From contig CALBZH010000716.1 of assembly GCA_937889795.1 (NCBI GenBank), positions 1 to 6,172 on the forward strand: a stretch of 6,172 nucleotides of DNA. Direction: 5' to 3'. The position numbers were made by a program, and so were the translations under genes. Positions 6,012-6,172 of the stretch are shown one piece after another. This DNA comes from an uncultured Syntrophobacteraceae bacterium (GTDB lineage Bacteria > Desulfobacterota > Syntrophobacteria > Syntrophobacterales > Syntrophobacteraceae). The notes under the pieces were generated by a model that searched no databases, was not told where the DNA came from, and saw nothing but the letters and a program-made list of their open reading frames with translations. Every line of letters starts with the position of its first letter. Position 1 is the stretch's first letter.

Positions 6012-6172
6012 GTGAAGGCAAAATGGGTTTTAGTCCTCGTGTTGGCTGTCCTTTCAGGCGTCCAGGCTGGATGGGCGCAGGACAAATCGACGGTGCCGGC
6101 TCCACCCGAAGTCGAGGTGATGACCGTCGTTCAGAAAGACGTGCCTGTCTATGGAGAATGGGTCGCGAGTCT
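6012..6172 (+). CDS. RND efflux periplasmic adaptor, N-terminal fragment of a second, divergent system
   Basis: Only 53 codons are visible before the window ends. The protein starts MKAKWVLVLVLAVLSG, a short Lys-led hydrophobic signal peptide. The likely cleavage zone is around AGWAQD, with no lipobox Cys, so unlike the minus-strand adaptor it is probably soluble. After a Pro-rich linker (STVPAPPEVEVMTV) comes QKDVPVYGEWVAS, which matches the typical entry strand of RND adaptors (PPxVxVxxVxxxDVPxYxEWV). The GTG at 6012 is the only usable start: a stop at 5967-5969 closes the frame upstream and no other ATG or GTG lies between. A ribosome site (GAGAGGGGG) ends six bases before it. It is transcribed away from the other operon, so it probably begins a second efflux operon whose pump lies to the right. 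The family call rests on the N-terminus alone. Confidence 0.82.
   Translation, partial: MKAKWVLVLVLAVLSGVQAGWAQDKSTVPAPPEVEVMTVVQKDVPVYGEWVAS

Noticed and set aside
5789..6085. Minus-strand 98-codon frame overlapping the plus-strand adaptor start
   Set aside because: It overlaps a supported gene start on the opposite strand and shows no motif or ribosome site of note.

Overview
The window holds parts of two divergently transcribed RND-type tripartite efflux systems from a Gram-negative bacterium. The coding DNA is GC-rich. Signal-bearing periplasmic adaptors plus AcrB-like inner-membrane pumps imply an outer membrane. The species cannot be named from this sequence. The pump family (HAE1, hydrophobe/amphiphile efflux) is spread across Proteobacteria, Nitrospirota, Acidobacteria and related phyla.

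Left of about 5.5 kb, everything reads on the minus strand as one tight operon. First comes a periplasmic adaptor (membrane fusion protein, 5526 to 4282). After 19 bases follows a complete 1043-residue HAE1 pump (4262 to 1131). After 13 more bases follows a second HAE1 pump that starts at 1117 and runs off the left edge after 372 codons. The two pumps are close paralogues: about 81% identical over the shared 372 residues by hand count. One adaptor therefore seems to serve two pumps, in the layout known from mdtABC-like operons, although this pair is much more alike than MdtB and MdtC. No outer-membrane channel gene is in the window.

From 5533 to 6011 lies a non-coding divergent control region of about 480 bases. 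It contains an AT-rich core (5641-5700), a weak minus-strand promoter candidate and several inverted repeats that could be operators or leader hairpins. No regulator gene is visible.

At 6012 a GTG opens a plus-strand gene whose first 53 residues look like a second RND adaptor with a signal peptide. It runs off the right edge.

The observations most worth following are these. A 75-base tract in the two pumps shows near-complete synonymous identity, which points to gene conversion. The complete pump has unusual charged or polar residues in transmembrane helices 10 and 12, and lacks helix-3 prolines. The two paralogues have diverged in the drug-pocket positions. The two adaptors share a start-site layout, which in the plus-strand gene includes a two-codon ATG...TGA overlapping the GTG start.
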